Below, piece after piece: positions 8,025 through 17,085 of a stretch of 64,000 nt of DNA. The stretch is taken from assembly GCF_024435355.1 (NCBI RefSeq), contig NZ_JAMJWG010000010.1, forward strand, positions 124,001-188,000. The letters run 5' to 3'. The notes beneath the pieces are model-generated. The model saw only the letters and a list, made by a program, of their open reading frames with translations, had not been told where the DNA came from and made no database searches. Source of the DNA: Streptomyces odontomachi (GTDB lineage Bacteria; Actinomycetota; Actinomycetes; Streptomycetales; Streptomycetaceae). Made by a program: the position numbers and the translations under genes. The first letter of the stretch is position 1. The number at the start of each line of letters is the position of its first letter.

Positions 8025-9791
8025 TCACGGCTTGGCGAGGAGCAGTTCCACGTTGCGGTCCGCCGCGCTGCCCGCGAGGTCAAGACGCCGTCCGGGCGCA
8101 TTGGCGCCCAGCTCCCGGTAGAGCGCCGCGAGCCCGGTCTGGGACAGGTCGGCGACGTCGGTGCGGTGCGGCGCGGCCGACTCCACGAGGGTGCTGAGCA
8201 CCGACAGCGTGCCGTCCCGGTTGTCGACCAGCTCCACGACGCGCGCCAGCTGCGGATCGTCGACGTGCGAGGCGGTGGTGATCTCCCAGAACGTGCCGTG
8301 CGGGGTGATCGTGTTGCGGTGGCTGTGCCCGTTGACCCAGGCCAGCACGTGGGGATGGGCGCGCAGCATCTCGACGAGTTCGGCGCCGCCGTGCCGGTCC
8401 TCGTCCGGCCGGCCCGGGTCGGGCCGCCGGTTGTCCAGCGTCGTGCTGGTGTGGTGGCTGAAGACGAGGACGTAGGTGTCCCGGTGGTCGGCGAGGATCC
8501 TCTTCAGCCAGCTCAGCTGCGCGGTGCCGAGGGATCCCTCGTAGGAGCCGCCGGGGTCGGTGGTGTCCAGGCTGATGCCGAGCACGTCGTCGGCGATGCG
8601 GAACGTGTAGTACTGGGTGCCGGCGGCCACGTTGTCGGCGGTGTAGCCGTGGCCGACGGGACCGAGGCCCTGGTGAGCGGGGTCGAGGTGGGCCGTCAGG
8701 TACTGCTCGACGGAGTAGGGGGCGCGGGAGTCGTCGGGGGTGATGGTCCGCATGTGCCGTCGTGCGCCGCGTAGCACGCGTTCGAGGTGCGCGCCGGTGG
8801 GATCGGTGTGCTGGTAGATGCCCTCGTAGACGGCCGTGGTCTCGGCTCCGGGCAACGTGATCAGCTTGCGGTCGCCGACCGCGAAGTCCCGCAGGTAGGC
8901 GCTGGTGGCGCCGTAGCAGCCGCCGGCCAGGCTGTCGTGGTTGCCCACCGTCGCGTACCAGGGCAGGTTCAGGCCCGGGCTGTGCAGGCCGCGGACGGCG
9001 GCGTCGAGGAAGCCCGGGATGTGCGGGTAGCCGAGTTGTTTGTCGGTGTCGCGCAGGGTGGCGTCCTCGGGGTGCCAGTAGAGGGCGGCGCCGGAATCCT
9101 GCACGCCCTCGTAGCGGTGCGGGTCGCCGGTGTTGGGGGTGAGGGCGCCGCCGCTCATGACGGTGAGGAACCAGTCCAGCTCGCAGCGCGCGTTGTTGTC
9201 GGTGTTGTCGCCGGTGGTCATCACGAACTGGAGCGGGGCACCGGTGACGGGCGCACCGCGCAGCGCGTTGACCCGCTCCACCAGCGAGACGGCGCCGGCG
9301 ACGGTCAGCGCCTCGTGCGGCCGCCAGCCGTTCGGCTCGCGTGATCGCAGGTACTCGAAGCGCAGCGGATGCTGGACGTCCGCCAGGTGCAGGTCGGTGA
9401 ACTGCACGAACGCGGCCAGCGTGGTCCGCCGCCCGGACCGCCCGGCGTGCGGCGCCGCGAGTTCGGCGCGCACCACGCGCTGCCAGCCGGGGCCGTCGCC
9501 GAGTCGCCGGAAGCCGCCGGAGCCACGGGGCGCGGCCACGGTCTCCAGGGTGGTGCCGGCCTGGTAGGGCGCGAGCGGTGGGGGCGGGGCCTCGCGGGAC
9601 ATGGCGATGGGGGGCGTGGCCCCGGCTGCCTCGCCGCCGGAGGCGCCGACGGCGTAGCCGATGCCCGCGGTCAGGGCGGCGGTGCCGGCGGCGGTCAGGA
9701 GGGTACGGCGGTCCACTGCCTTGGTGACGGTGGTGGCGGCGGATGCGGCGGATGCGGTGGCGGATGCGGCGACAGAGCGTAGGCGCGGCAT
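8025..9791 (-). CDS. Tat-exported metallophosphoesterase (TIGR03767-like)
   Basis: 588 residues. The N-terminus has the twin-arginine sequence DRRTLLTAAG at 27-36 followed by a hydrophobic stretch, so export by Tat is likely. Calcineurin-like metal-binding motifs appear in order: TDLHLAD near 134, GDNTDNN near 192, GNHD near 283, FSHHTS near 445 and GHSHRN near 491. Together they form a two-metal phosphodiesterase or phosphatase centre. Length and motif spacing fit the long actinobacterial TIGR03767 family; the substrate is not known. ATG 9791 is the first start in frame. Upstream is a roughly 260-bp gap before the Nudix gene on the same strand. Confidence 0.88.
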   Translation of the reverse strand: MPRLRSVAASATASAASAATTVTKAVDRRTLLTAAGTAALTAGIGYAVGASGGEAAGATPPIAMSREAPPPPLAPYQAGTTLETVAAPRGSGGFRRLGDGPGWQRVVRAELAAPHAGRSGRRTTLAAFVQFTDLHLADVQHPLRFEYLRSREPNGWRPHEALTVAGAVSLVERVNALRGAPVTGAPLQFVMTTGDNTDNNARCELDWFLTVMSGGALTPNTGDPHRYEGVQDSGAALYWHPEDATLRDTDKQLGYPHIPGFLDAAVRGLHSPGLNLPWYATVGNHDSLAGGCYGATSAYLRDFAVGDRKLITLPGAETTAVYEGIYQHTDPTGAHLERVLRGARRHMRTITPDDSRAPYSVEQYLTAHLDPAHQGLGPVGHGYTADNVAAGTQYYTFRIADDVLGISLDTTDPGGSYEGSLGTAQLSWLKRILADHRDTYVLVFSHHTSTTLDNRRPDPGRPDEDRHGGAELVEMLRAHPHVLAWVNGHSHRNTITPHGTFWEITTASHVDDPQLARVVELVDNRDGTLSVLSTLVESAAPHRTDVADLSQTGLAALYRELGANAPGRRLDLAGSAADRNVELLLAKP

Positions 9792-10050
9792 GGGCGCTTC
9801 TCTCCCCGAGTGCGAGCGCGTCGTCTTCAGGGCGCGGACGGCTCGGGGTGGCGAACCTCCGCTCTACGAGATGCTCGGCACCTGGGATGAGCTGCACGTG
9901 AACGCGACGGCAACGGGCAACGCCGATCGCCCGACGTGGATCACGGCCACGCCGATCGGCCACGGAGCCCTCGTTCCCCGGAGGGCGAGCGGTTACGGGG
10001 AGTTCACTTTTCGGGGTAGGTGAGCGCGGTGCCGCGGTCAGCGGTCGCGG

Positions 10051-10539
10051 TCAGCGGTCGCGGTCGGGCGTGCTGCGGCCGGCGGAGAGGGGGCGGCCGT
10101 CGGCCGGCCGGTCGCGCCACAGCGCGAGACCGGAGTCGACCAGTTCCACCCGGTCCAGCGCCGCCACCTCGTCCAGCGGGTACCAGGCGGCGAGGTCCGT
10201 GGAGCCGTTGGTCTCGTGGCGCAGGGTGCCGCCGGTGATCAATCCCTCGTAGACGAGGCGCAGCCCATGGAAGTCGGCGGTCACTCCGAGTGGCCGGGGG
10301 TAGCGGCGCAGCACCGAGTCGACGCCGAGCAGGACGGTGGGCCGGGCGGTGTACCCGGTCTCCTCCTCGACCTCGCGGATCACGGTGTCGTAGGGGTCCT
10401 CGCCGTGGTCCATGCCGCCGCCCGGCAGCGTCCAGCGCTTCTCGTCACCCTGCCGGCTGACCCAGCGGACCAGCAGCACCTGCCCGTCCCGTACGCATAC
10501 GGCATAGGCGGCGACTCTGAGTTCTTTCCGCATCTGCAT
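10051..10539 (-). CDS. Nudix hydrolase
   Basis: 162 residues. A complete Nudix box, G-x5-E-x7-REV-x-EE-x-G, starts near residue 38 (GGGMDHGEDPYDTVIREVEE) and binds the metal and diphosphate of a nucleoside-diphosphate-X substrate. It cannot be assigned to ADP-ribose, 8-oxo-dGTP or another substrate. ATG 10539 (MQMRKELRV) is chosen because it begins the Nudix fold; ATG 10533 is two codons later and neither has a good ribosome site. The long open frame extending to 12240 is the shadow of asd. It is divergent from asd with a 237-bp spacer. Confidence 0.88.
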   Translation of the reverse strand: MQMRKELRVAAYAVCVRDGQVLLVRWVSRQGDEKRWTLPGGGMDHGEDPYDTVIREVEEETGYTARPTVLLGVDSVLRRYPRPLGVTADFHGLRLVYEGLITGGTLRHETNGSTDLAAWYPLDEVAALDRVELVDSGLALWRDRPADGRPLSAGRSTPDRDR

Positions 10540-10776
10540 GCGCAGACAGTAGGCGGGCGACGGTGGCGACGCACGGCCCCCGGGAACGGGCCCTGGGAAC
10601 GGGAGGCCCGCGCGGACGGCTCTCACGCGCACCCGCCGTGATGTTTCCCACCTGGCGGTCCGTCCCACCTGGCGGACAATTGATTGGACAGCACGACGTC
10701 GGAGATACGCATCATGGGGCCCGCACCGGACCGGGGCCAGGATGACAGCCAGGACAGCTAGCCAAGGAGAGTACTC

Positions 10777-11796
10777 GTGAGGGTCGGAATCGTCGGAGCG
10801 ACCGGTCAGGTCGGCACAGTCATGCGCAGAATCCTCGACGAGCGGGACTTCCCCCTGGACGAGCTGCGCCTGTTCGCCTCGGCGCGGTCCGCCGGCACGG
10901 CACTCGACTGGAAGGGCACCCCGGTGACGGTGGAGGACGCCGCCACCGCCGACTACACGGGCCTGGACATCGTCCTGTTCTCCGCGGGCGGCGCGACGTC
11001 GAAGGCGCTGGCCGAGCGGGTCGCCGCGCAGGGCGCCGTGGTGATCGACAACTCCTCCGCCTGGCGCCGCCACCCCGAGGTCCCGCTGGTGGTCTCCGAG
11101 GTGAACCCGCACGCCGCGGCCGACCGCCCGAAGGGCATCATCGCCAACCCGAACTGCACCACGATGGCCGCCATGCCGGCGCTCAAGCCGCTGCACGTCG
11201 AGGCGGGCCTGGAAGCCCTGGTCGTCGCCACCTACCAGGCCGTGTCCGGGTCCGGTCTGGCAGGCGTGGCCGAGCTGCACGCCCAGGCGCAGAAGGTGGT
11301 CGACGAGGCGGACCGCCTCACGCACGACGGTGCGGCGGTGGACTTCCCCGAGCCGGGCGTCTACAAGCGGCCCATCGCCTTCAACGTGCTGCCGTTCGCG
11401 GGCAACCTCGTCGACGACGGCCTCGGCGAGACCGACGAGGAACAGAAGCTGCGCAACGAGTCCCGCAAGATCCTGGAGATCCCCGACCTGAGGGTCTCCG
11501 GCACCTGCGTGCGCGTACCCGTCTTCACCGGCCACTCCCTCCAGGTGCACGCACGCTTCGCCCGTCCGCTGAGCGTGGCCCGCGCCCAGGAGCTGCTGGC
11601 CGCCGCCCCCGGCGTGGTGCTCTCCGACATCCCGACCCCGCTCCAGGCCGCCGGCCAGGACCCCACCTACGTGGGCCGGATCCGCGCGGACGAGACGGTG
11701 GAGAACGGCCTGGCGCTGTTCGTCTCCGGCGACAACCTCCGCAAGGGCGCCGCGCTCAACGCGGTGCAGATCGCGGAGCTGGTGGCCGCGGAGTAG
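10777..11796 (+). CDS. asd: Aspartate-semialdehyde dehydrogenase
   Basis: 339 residues. The enzyme reduces 4-aspartyl phosphate to aspartate semialdehyde with NADPH, the branch point to lysine/diaminopimelate, threonine and methionine. The Rossmann motif GATGQVG lies at residues 7-13, and the catalytic cysteine is C127 in ANPNCTT. GTG 10777 follows AAGGAGA at a good distance. Aspartokinase is often next to asd in actinomycetes, but it is not here, so this may be the stand-alone asd copy. A perfect 14-bp terminator stem lies 136 bp after the stop. Confidence 0.95.
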   Translation: MRVGIVGATGQVGTVMRRILDERDFPLDELRLFASARSAGTALDWKGTPVTVEDAATADYTGLDIVLFSAGGATSKALAERVAAQGAVVIDNSSAWRRHPEVPLVVSEVNPHAAADRPKGIIANPNCTTMAAMPALKPLHVEAGLEALVVATYQAVSGSGLAGVAELHAQAQKVVDEADRLTHDGAAVDFPEPGVYKRPIAFNVLPFAGNLVDDGLGETDEEQKLRNESRKILEIPDLRVSGTCVRVPVFTGHSLQVHARFARPLSVARAQELLAAAPGVVLSDIPTPLQAAGQDPTYVGRIRADETVENGLALFVSGDNLRKGAALNAVQIAELVAAE

Positions 11797-11902
11797 GACG
11801 CGGGCGCACGAGCGTGCCCATAACCGCGCATGAGCGGCCCATAACCGCCCATGGGCGGCCGATAAACGGCCCATGAGTGGGCGCATCAGTACGAAGAAGT
11901 AG

Positions 11903-11921
11903 TACGGCGTACTACGCCGTA
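11903..11921. promoter_or_regulatory. Operator-like perfect palindrome
   Basis: TACGGCGTACTACGCCGTA consists of two 9-bp arms around a single C. The one-base centre argues against an RNA hairpin and for a dimeric regulator site. It lies 11 bp before the asd terminator and about 274 bp upstream of pepN copy 2. No regulator could be assigned. Confidence 0.45.
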
Positions 11922-11931
11922 CGTGTGGCAC

Positions 11932-11965
11932 GTGCCGGGCACTCGACACACCGAGTGCCCGGCAC
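11932..11965 (+). terminator. Terminator after asd
   Basis: GTGCCGGGCACTCG (11932-11945) pairs perfectly with 11952-11965 across a 6-nt loop, ACACAC. The stem is GC-rich and there is no U tract, as is common in Streptomyces. Confidence 0.8.
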
Positions 11966-12194
11966 CGCCGTTCACTCGTCCGTTCACTCGTCCGCTCCGC
12001 CTCGTGGCTGTTCACTCGTCCGCTCCGCCTCGTGAGCGTGTCCACGGACCGCCCCGGCGCCCTGCGCTGGATGCTCCTGCCCACCCCCGGCGCACCGGGG
12101 GGATTACTCGATCGAGTGGCCATGACCGGCATGGAAGACTGTGCCCCAAGCGTCATGGCCCCCTGGGCAACGAGGACCAAGGAGAGGAAAGCGA

Positions 12195-14795
12195 GTGCCT
12201 GGCACCAATCTGACCCGCGACGAGGCACGGCAGCGGGCACAGCTGCTCACCGTTCACTCGTACGAGATCGACCTCGACCTCTCCGGCGCGCAGGACGTAC
12301 AGGATGGCGGTACCTTCCCGTCCCGGACCACGGTGCGCTTCGACTGCGCCGAGGAGGGCGCGGAGAGCTTCATCGACCTGGTCGCGCCCACCGTCCACGA
12401 GATCGTCCTGAACGGCCGGTCGCTCGACCCGGCGACCGCCTTCGTCGACTCCCGCATCGCCCTGCCGGGCCTGGCGGCCGGTGCCAACGAGCTGACGGTC
12501 GTCGCCGACTGCGCGTACACGAACACCGGGGAAGGGCTGCACCGCTTCGTCGACCCGGTCGACCAGCAGACGTACCTGTACTCGCAGTTCGAGGTGCCCT
12601 ACGCCCGCCAGGTGTTCGCCAGCTTCGAGCAGCCGGACCTCAAGGCCACGTTCCAGTTCACGGTGCGGGCACCGCGTGACTGGGTGGTGGTCTCCAACTC
12701 CTCGACCCCCGAGCCGCAGGACCGCGGGGACGGCTCCGGCGTCGTGTGGGCCTTCACACCGACGCCGCGCATCTCCTCGTACATCACCGCGGTGGTCGCC
12801 GGTCCGTACCACTCGGTGCACAGCGTCTACGAGCGGGGCGAGCAGCGCGTGCCGCTCGGCATCTACTGCCGGCCCTCACTCGTCGAGTACCTGGACGCGG
12901 ACGCGATCTTCGACGTGACCCGGCAGGGCTTCGACTTCTTCCAGGAGAAGTTCGACTACCCGTACCCGTTCGAGAAGTACGACCAGCTCTTCGTGCCGGA
13001 GTTCAACGCGGGCGCGATGGAGAACGCGGGCGCGGTCACCATCCGCGACCAGTACATCTTCCGCTCGAAGGTGACGGACGCGGCCTACGAGATGCGGGCC
13101 ACGACGATCGTGCACGAGCTGGCCCACATGTGGTTCGGCGACCTGGTCACCATGGAGTGGTGGAACGACCTGTGGCTGAACGAGTCGTTCGCCACCTTCG
13201 CCGAGACCACCTGCCTGGCCGACGCGCCCGGTTCGCGCTGGCCGCACATCTGGACGACCTTCGCGAACCAGATGAAGACCTGGGCCTACCGCCAGGACCA
13301 GCTGCCGTCCACGCACCCGATCATGGCCGAGATCGGCGATCTCGACGATGTGCTGGTGAACTTCGACGGCATCACCTACGCCAAGGGCGCGAGCGTCCTC
13401 AAGCAACTCGTCGCGTACGTCGGCAAGGACGCGTTCTTCAGCGGTGTGCAGGCGTACTTCAAGCAGCACGCGTACGGCAACACCCGGCTGGCCGATCTGC
13501 TCGGCGCCCTGGAGGAGGCCTCCGGGCGGGACCTGAAGACCTGGTCGAAGCTGTGGCTGGAGACCGCCGGCATCAACATCCTGCGGCCCGAGATCGAGAC
13601 CGACGACCAGGGCGTCATCACGTCCTTCGCGGTCCGCCAGGACGCCCCGCCGCTGCCGCCCGGAGCCCAGGGCACGGCGGTACTGCGCCCGCACCGCATC
13701 GCGATCGGCCTGTACGACCTCCAGGACGACGGCGCGGACGGCAGCCGGCTGGTGCGCACCGAGCGGGTGGAGCTGGACGTCGACGGCGAGCTGACCGACG
13801 TGCCGCAGCTGCACGGCAAGCGGCGCCCCGCCGTGGTGCTGCTCAACGACGACGACCTGTCCTACGCGAAGATCCGCCTCGACGCCGAGTCGCTGCGCAC
13901 CGTCGTCGACCACCTCAGCGACTTCGAGTCGTCGCTGGCGCGTGCGCTGTGCTGGGCCTCGGCGTGGGACATGACGCGTGACGCGGAGCTGCCCACCCGG
14001 GCCTACCTGGACCTGGTGCTCTCCGGCGTCGCCCGGGAGTCCGACATCGGCGTCGTCCAGTCGCTGCACCGCCAGGTGAAGCTGGCGCTCGACCTGTACG
14101 CGGACCCGACCTGGCGTGAGGCGGGCCTGACCCGCTGGACGGAGGCGACGCTCGCGCACCTGCGGGCCGCCGAGCCGGCCAGCGACCACCAGCTGGCCTG
14201 GGCACGCGCCTTCGCGGCGACGGCCCGCACCCCCGAGCAGCTGGATCTGCTCGAGGCCCTACTCGAAGGCACCCAGACCATCGAGGGTCTGGCTGTCGAC
14301 ACCGAGCTGCGCTGGGCGTTCGTCGAGCGACTCGCGGCGGTCGGACGCTACGACGAGGCGGAGATCATCGCCGAGTACGAGCGCGACCGCACCGCGGCGG
14401 GCGAGCGGCACGCCGCGACGGCACGGGCGGCGCGGCCGACCCCCGAGGCGAAGGCGGAGGCCTGGGAGTCGGTCGTCGAATCCGACAAGCTGCCGAACGC
14501 CGTCCAGGAGGCGGTGATCATCGGCTTCGTCCAGACGGACCAGCGCGAGCTGCTCGCCCCGTACGCGGAGAAGTACTTCGCCGTGGTCAAGGACGCCTGG
14601 AACGCCCGGTCCCACGAAGTCGCTCAGAACATCGCCCGAGGTCTGTACCCCTCGATCCAGGTGGCGGAGGAGACCCTGGCGGCGACCGATGCGTGGTTCG
14701 CGTCCGCGGAGCCGAGTGCGTCGTTGCGGCGCGTGGTGTCGGAGGCACGCGCCGGGGTGGAGCGGGCACTTCGCGCCCAGACGGCGGACCGTTAA
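12195..14795 (+). CDS. pepN: Aminopeptidase N, M1 metallopeptidase (copy 2)
   Basis: 866 residues. GAMENAG and HELAHMWFGD place the zinc ligands at H307 and H311 with catalytic E308; the third ligand is E330 in LWLNESFATF. GTG 12195 has AAGGAGAGG upstream. The sequence is close to copy 1 throughout, but it has the shorter form of the N-terminal region (SGAQDVQDGGTF) and one extra acidic stretch near residue 170 (EPQDRGDGSG). From memory, S. coelicolor pepN resembles this copy. A block of dispersed repeats follows the stop directly. Confidence 0.95.
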   Translation: MPGTNLTRDEARQRAQLLTVHSYEIDLDLSGAQDVQDGGTFPSRTTVRFDCAEEGAESFIDLVAPTVHEIVLNGRSLDPATAFVDSRIALPGLAAGANELTVVADCAYTNTGEGLHRFVDPVDQQTYLYSQFEVPYARQVFASFEQPDLKATFQFTVRAPRDWVVVSNSSTPEPQDRGDGSGVVWAFTPTPRISSYITAVVAGPYHSVHSVYERGEQRVPLGIYCRPSLVEYLDADAIFDVTRQGFDFFQEKFDYPYPFEKYDQLFVPEFNAGAMENAGAVTIRDQYIFRSKVTDAAYEMRATTIVHELAHMWFGDLVTMEWWNDLWLNESFATFAETTCLADAPGSRWPHIWTTFANQMKTWAYRQDQLPSTHPIMAEIGDLDDVLVNFDGITYAKGASVLKQLVAYVGKDAFFSGVQAYFKQHAYGNTRLADLLGALEEASGRDLKTWSKLWLETAGINILRPEIETDDQGVITSFAVRQDAPPLPPGAQGTAVLRPHRIAIGLYDLQDDGADGSRLVRTERVELDVDGELTDVPQLHGKRRPAVVLLNDDDLSYAKIRLDAESLRTVVDHLSDFESSLARALCWASAWDMTRDAELPTRAYLDLVLSGVARESDIGVVQSLHRQVKLALDLYADPTWREAGLTRWTEATLAHLRAAEPASDHQLAWARAFAATARTPEQLDLLEALLEGTQTIEGLAVDTELRWAFVERLAAVGRYDEAEIIAEYERDRTAAGERHAATARAARPTPEAKAEAWESVVESDKLPNAVQEAVIIGFVQTDQRELLAPYAEKYFAVVKDAWNARSHEVAQNIARGLYPSIQVAEETLAATDAWFASAEPSASLRRVVSEARAGVERALRAQTADR

Positions 14796-15259
14796 CGGCC
14801 CACCGAAGCGCTCCGGTTCAACAGCGCCCCCTTCGGGGCGCGCCCCGCGTCTGGGGTGCGCCCCGCATCTCGGGTGCGCCCCGCATCTCGGGTGCGCCCG
14901 GGCCACGCCTGGGGTGCGCCCGTCGGGGCGCGGGGAACTGCGCGAGCAACCACCCACCCGCCCGGTGGCCCGGACACGACCGAAACAGCCCCCTCAGCAC
15001 GGTGACCACCCAACGGTCTCATCGTGGCTTGTCGCGCAGTTCCCCGCGCCCCCATTACCGCCGCCAAGCGCCCCCGGAGAGCACGAAGTGCCCAACAAGG
15101 GGCGCGGGGAACTGCGCGAGCAACCACCCACCAGCCGGTGGCCCTGACACGACCGAAACAGCCCCCTCGGCACGGTGACCACCCAACGGTCTCATCGTGG
15201 CTTGTCGCGCAGTTCCCCGCGCCCCTTCGGGGGCGCCGTGGTGCACGCCCCCGGAAAGG
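14796..15259. other. Repeat-filled gap after pepN copy 2
   Basis: It starts with three or four copies of GGGTGCGCCCCGCATCTC-like sequence (14837-14920), followed by the two duplicated dispersed-repeat modules described separately. No gene is supported; the short open frames here are read from the repeats. Confidence 0.7.
14925..15227. repeat. Two tandem inverted-pair dispersed elements
   Basis: Module 1 (14925-15051) and module 2 (15098-15227) each begin with GGGGCGCGGGGAACTGCGCG and end with its reverse complement, so each can fold into a long hairpin. Their interiors are nearly identical, both containing ACACGACCGAAACAGCCCCC and ACCACCCAACGGTCTCATCG. A 46-bp linker separates them. This looks like a recent duplication of one unit. 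Confidence 0.85.
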
Positions 15260-16909
15260 TCACGGAATCCGTGTGGCCTGCGTGGTCTGCGTGGCCGTCC
15301 ACTGGGTCACCGCGGCCGTGACCGCCCCCCGCGCAGGGGTCTCCGCGGCCCACGCGACGTAGCCGTCGGGGCGTACCAGCACCGTGGTGCGGCGGCCGGT
15401 CGCCCAGTGGGTGGGGGTCACCTGGGCGGCGAGTTCGCCGAAGTCCGCGTCGGGCGGGGTGACCAGCACGAACCGGCCGTCGCGTAGCGCCTCGTAGAGT
15501 CGTCCGCCGCCGGTGAGCGGCACGTCCGGCATCCGCTTGCCGGTGAGCGGGTGGGCGCCGCGCGGGGCCCGGTAGGCGTAGCCGATGCCGGTGACCTGGC
15601 CGATCGCCTTGGCACGCGCCGGCGGTACGGCGTTCAGGAAGGCGGCGAGCGCGGCGCGTGCCGCCAGCGTCCAGGGGCGCTTGGCCATCGCGAGCCGCAC
15701 CAGGCCCCCGCTGCTGCGCAGCACGGCCCTGCCGACCGGGTGCCGCTCCGCCTGGTAGCTGTCCAGGAGCCGCTCGGATGCCCGCCCGCCGAGCACGGCC
15801 GCCAGCTTCCAGCTGAGGTTGGCGGCGTCCTGGAGTCCGGTGTTCATGCCCTGGCCGCCCGCGGGGGTGTGCACGTGCGCTGCGTCCCCGGCGAGGAAGA
15901 CCCGTCCCACCCGGTACTCGGGCGCCTGCCGCTCGTCGCTGTGGAAGCGCGACACCCAACGCGCGTCGTGCATGCCGTAGTCGTCACCGAGGGCCAACCG
16001 GGTGATCTCCTTGATCTCGTCCAGCTCCAGAGGCGCGGAGTCGGGCACGTCGTGTGCGCGGTGCCAGCCGATCAGGCGGTAGTAGCCGTCGGCGAAGGGG
16101 GCCAGGAAGGCGAAGGCGTCACCCTTGGCGTTCACGGTGAGCAGGGACTCGGGCGGCCGGGCGAGCCGCACGTCCGCCAGGACCACCGAGCGGATCACCG
16201 ACTTGCCGGGGAAGGGCAGCCCGACGGCGTGCCGCACCGCACTGTGCAGGCCGTCCGTGCCCACGACGTAGGCGGCGCGCTGCGTCCGCTCCTGCCCGTC
16301 GGGCCCGCGTACCTGGAGGGTGACCCCGTCGGCGTCCTGGGTGAGCCCAGTGACCTCGGTGTGGTGGACGAAGCGCACCCCGGCGGCGACGGCGCGCCGC
16401 TCCAACTCCGCCTCCACCTCGTACTGCGGCAGCACCAGCACGAAGTTGTAGCGGGACGGCAGGGTGTCCAGTCGCATGGACAGCCTCGTGAACAGGCGCA
16501 GGCTGTCCAGGGGCTGCCCCTTGGCGACCAGTTCGTCGGCGATGCTTCCGGACGGGCCCGACACGGTGTCGGCCACGCCGTCGGCGGCCACGGCGGTGCG
16601 AGAGTCGAGCTGCTCCAGCGTGCGGGCGTGCAGGACCATCGCCCGGGAGAGGTTGCTGATGCCCGGCGCACGCTTCTCCACGAGGGTGACGGGCACGCCG
16701 GCCGCGGCCAGGTCTCCGGCGAGCAGCAGCCCGGTGGGACCGGCGCCTACGACGATCACGGAGCGGTCGGCGCCGCCCCCGTCCGGCGCTCCCCCACCGT
16801 GCGCCCCATGCTGCTGCGCGCCGCCCACCCCGGTCGCGCCGGCGCCGCCGGTCGCGTTCCCCGTGTCCGTCGCGTTCTCCGTGCCCGTCGTGCCGTGCTT
16901 GCCGCTCAT
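15260..16909 (-). CDS. FAD-dependent aromatic monooxygenase
   Basis: 549 residues, group A flavoprotein hydroxylase of the PheA/TfdB/RdmE type. The dinucleotide fold VIVVGAGPTGLLLAGDLA begins near residue 51, followed by the FAD motif VGRVFLAGDAAHVHTPAGGQ, whose GD binds the FAD ribose; the thioredoxin-like C-terminal domain ends at TQATRIP. The first 48 residues are a low-complexity Gly/Ala/Thr stretch. ATG 16909 follows AGGAGGC. It is divergent from a TetR-type regulator with operator-like repeats between them, so it is probably repressed by that protein and induced by its aromatic or polyketide substrate. No biosynthetic genes are adjacent, so detoxification or antibiotic modification is a reasonable guess. 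Confidence 0.9.
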   Translation of the reverse strand: MSGKHGTTGTENATDTGNATGGAGATGVGGAQQHGAHGGGAPDGGGADRSVIVVGAGPTGLLLAGDLAAAGVPVTLVEKRAPGISNLSRAMVLHARTLEQLDSRTAVAADGVADTVSGPSGSIADELVAKGQPLDSLRLFTRLSMRLDTLPSRYNFVLVLPQYEVEAELERRAVAAGVRFVHHTEVTGLTQDADGVTLQVRGPDGQERTQRAAYVVGTDGLHSAVRHAVGLPFPGKSVIRSVVLADVRLARPPESLLTVNAKGDAFAFLAPFADGYYRLIGWHRAHDVPDSAPLELDEIKEITRLALGDDYGMHDARWVSRFHSDERQAPEYRVGRVFLAGDAAHVHTPAGGQGMNTGLQDAANLSWKLAAVLGGRASERLLDSYQAERHPVGRAVLRSSGGLVRLAMAKRPWTLAARAALAAFLNAVPPARAKAIGQVTGIGYAYRAPRGAHPLTGKRMPDVPLTGGGRLYEALRDGRFVLVTPPDADFGELAAQVTPTHWATGRRTTVLVRPDGYVAWAAETPARGAVTAAVTQWTATQTTQATRIP

Positions 16910-17001
16910 GACAGCCTCCTGATGCCAACGGCTCTCCCCACGGCGCCGAGGGAGCGGGCGAGGGTCGCCCGTGTCCTGCCGGCAGCGCCGGGAACCAAAG
17001 T

Positions 17002-17068
17002 CAACACGCGTTGGTCAACGCTTGTTGGCTAACGTAGCGCCGACAGCATGGACGAGTCAACACGTGTT
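17002..17068. promoter_or_regulatory. Three CAAC-N4-GTTG operator sites
   Basis: CAACACGCGTTG (17002-17013), CAACGCTTGTTG (17016-17027) and the perfect palindrome CAACACGTGTTG (17057-17068) lie between the divergent monooxygenase and TetR genes. The last is 17 bp before the regulator start. Repetition of the same half-sites in this gap is typical of autoregulating TetR proteins. Confidence 0.75.
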
Positions 17069-17085
17069 GGCATACAGTCGTTGGC

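Larger units (their letters stand above)
11797..12194 (+). other. Gap between asd and the second pepN
   Basis: It holds an operator-like palindrome, the asd terminator, and short direct repeats of GTTCACTCGTCCGCTCCGCCTC around 11970-12031. No additional gene is supported. Confidence 0.6.
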
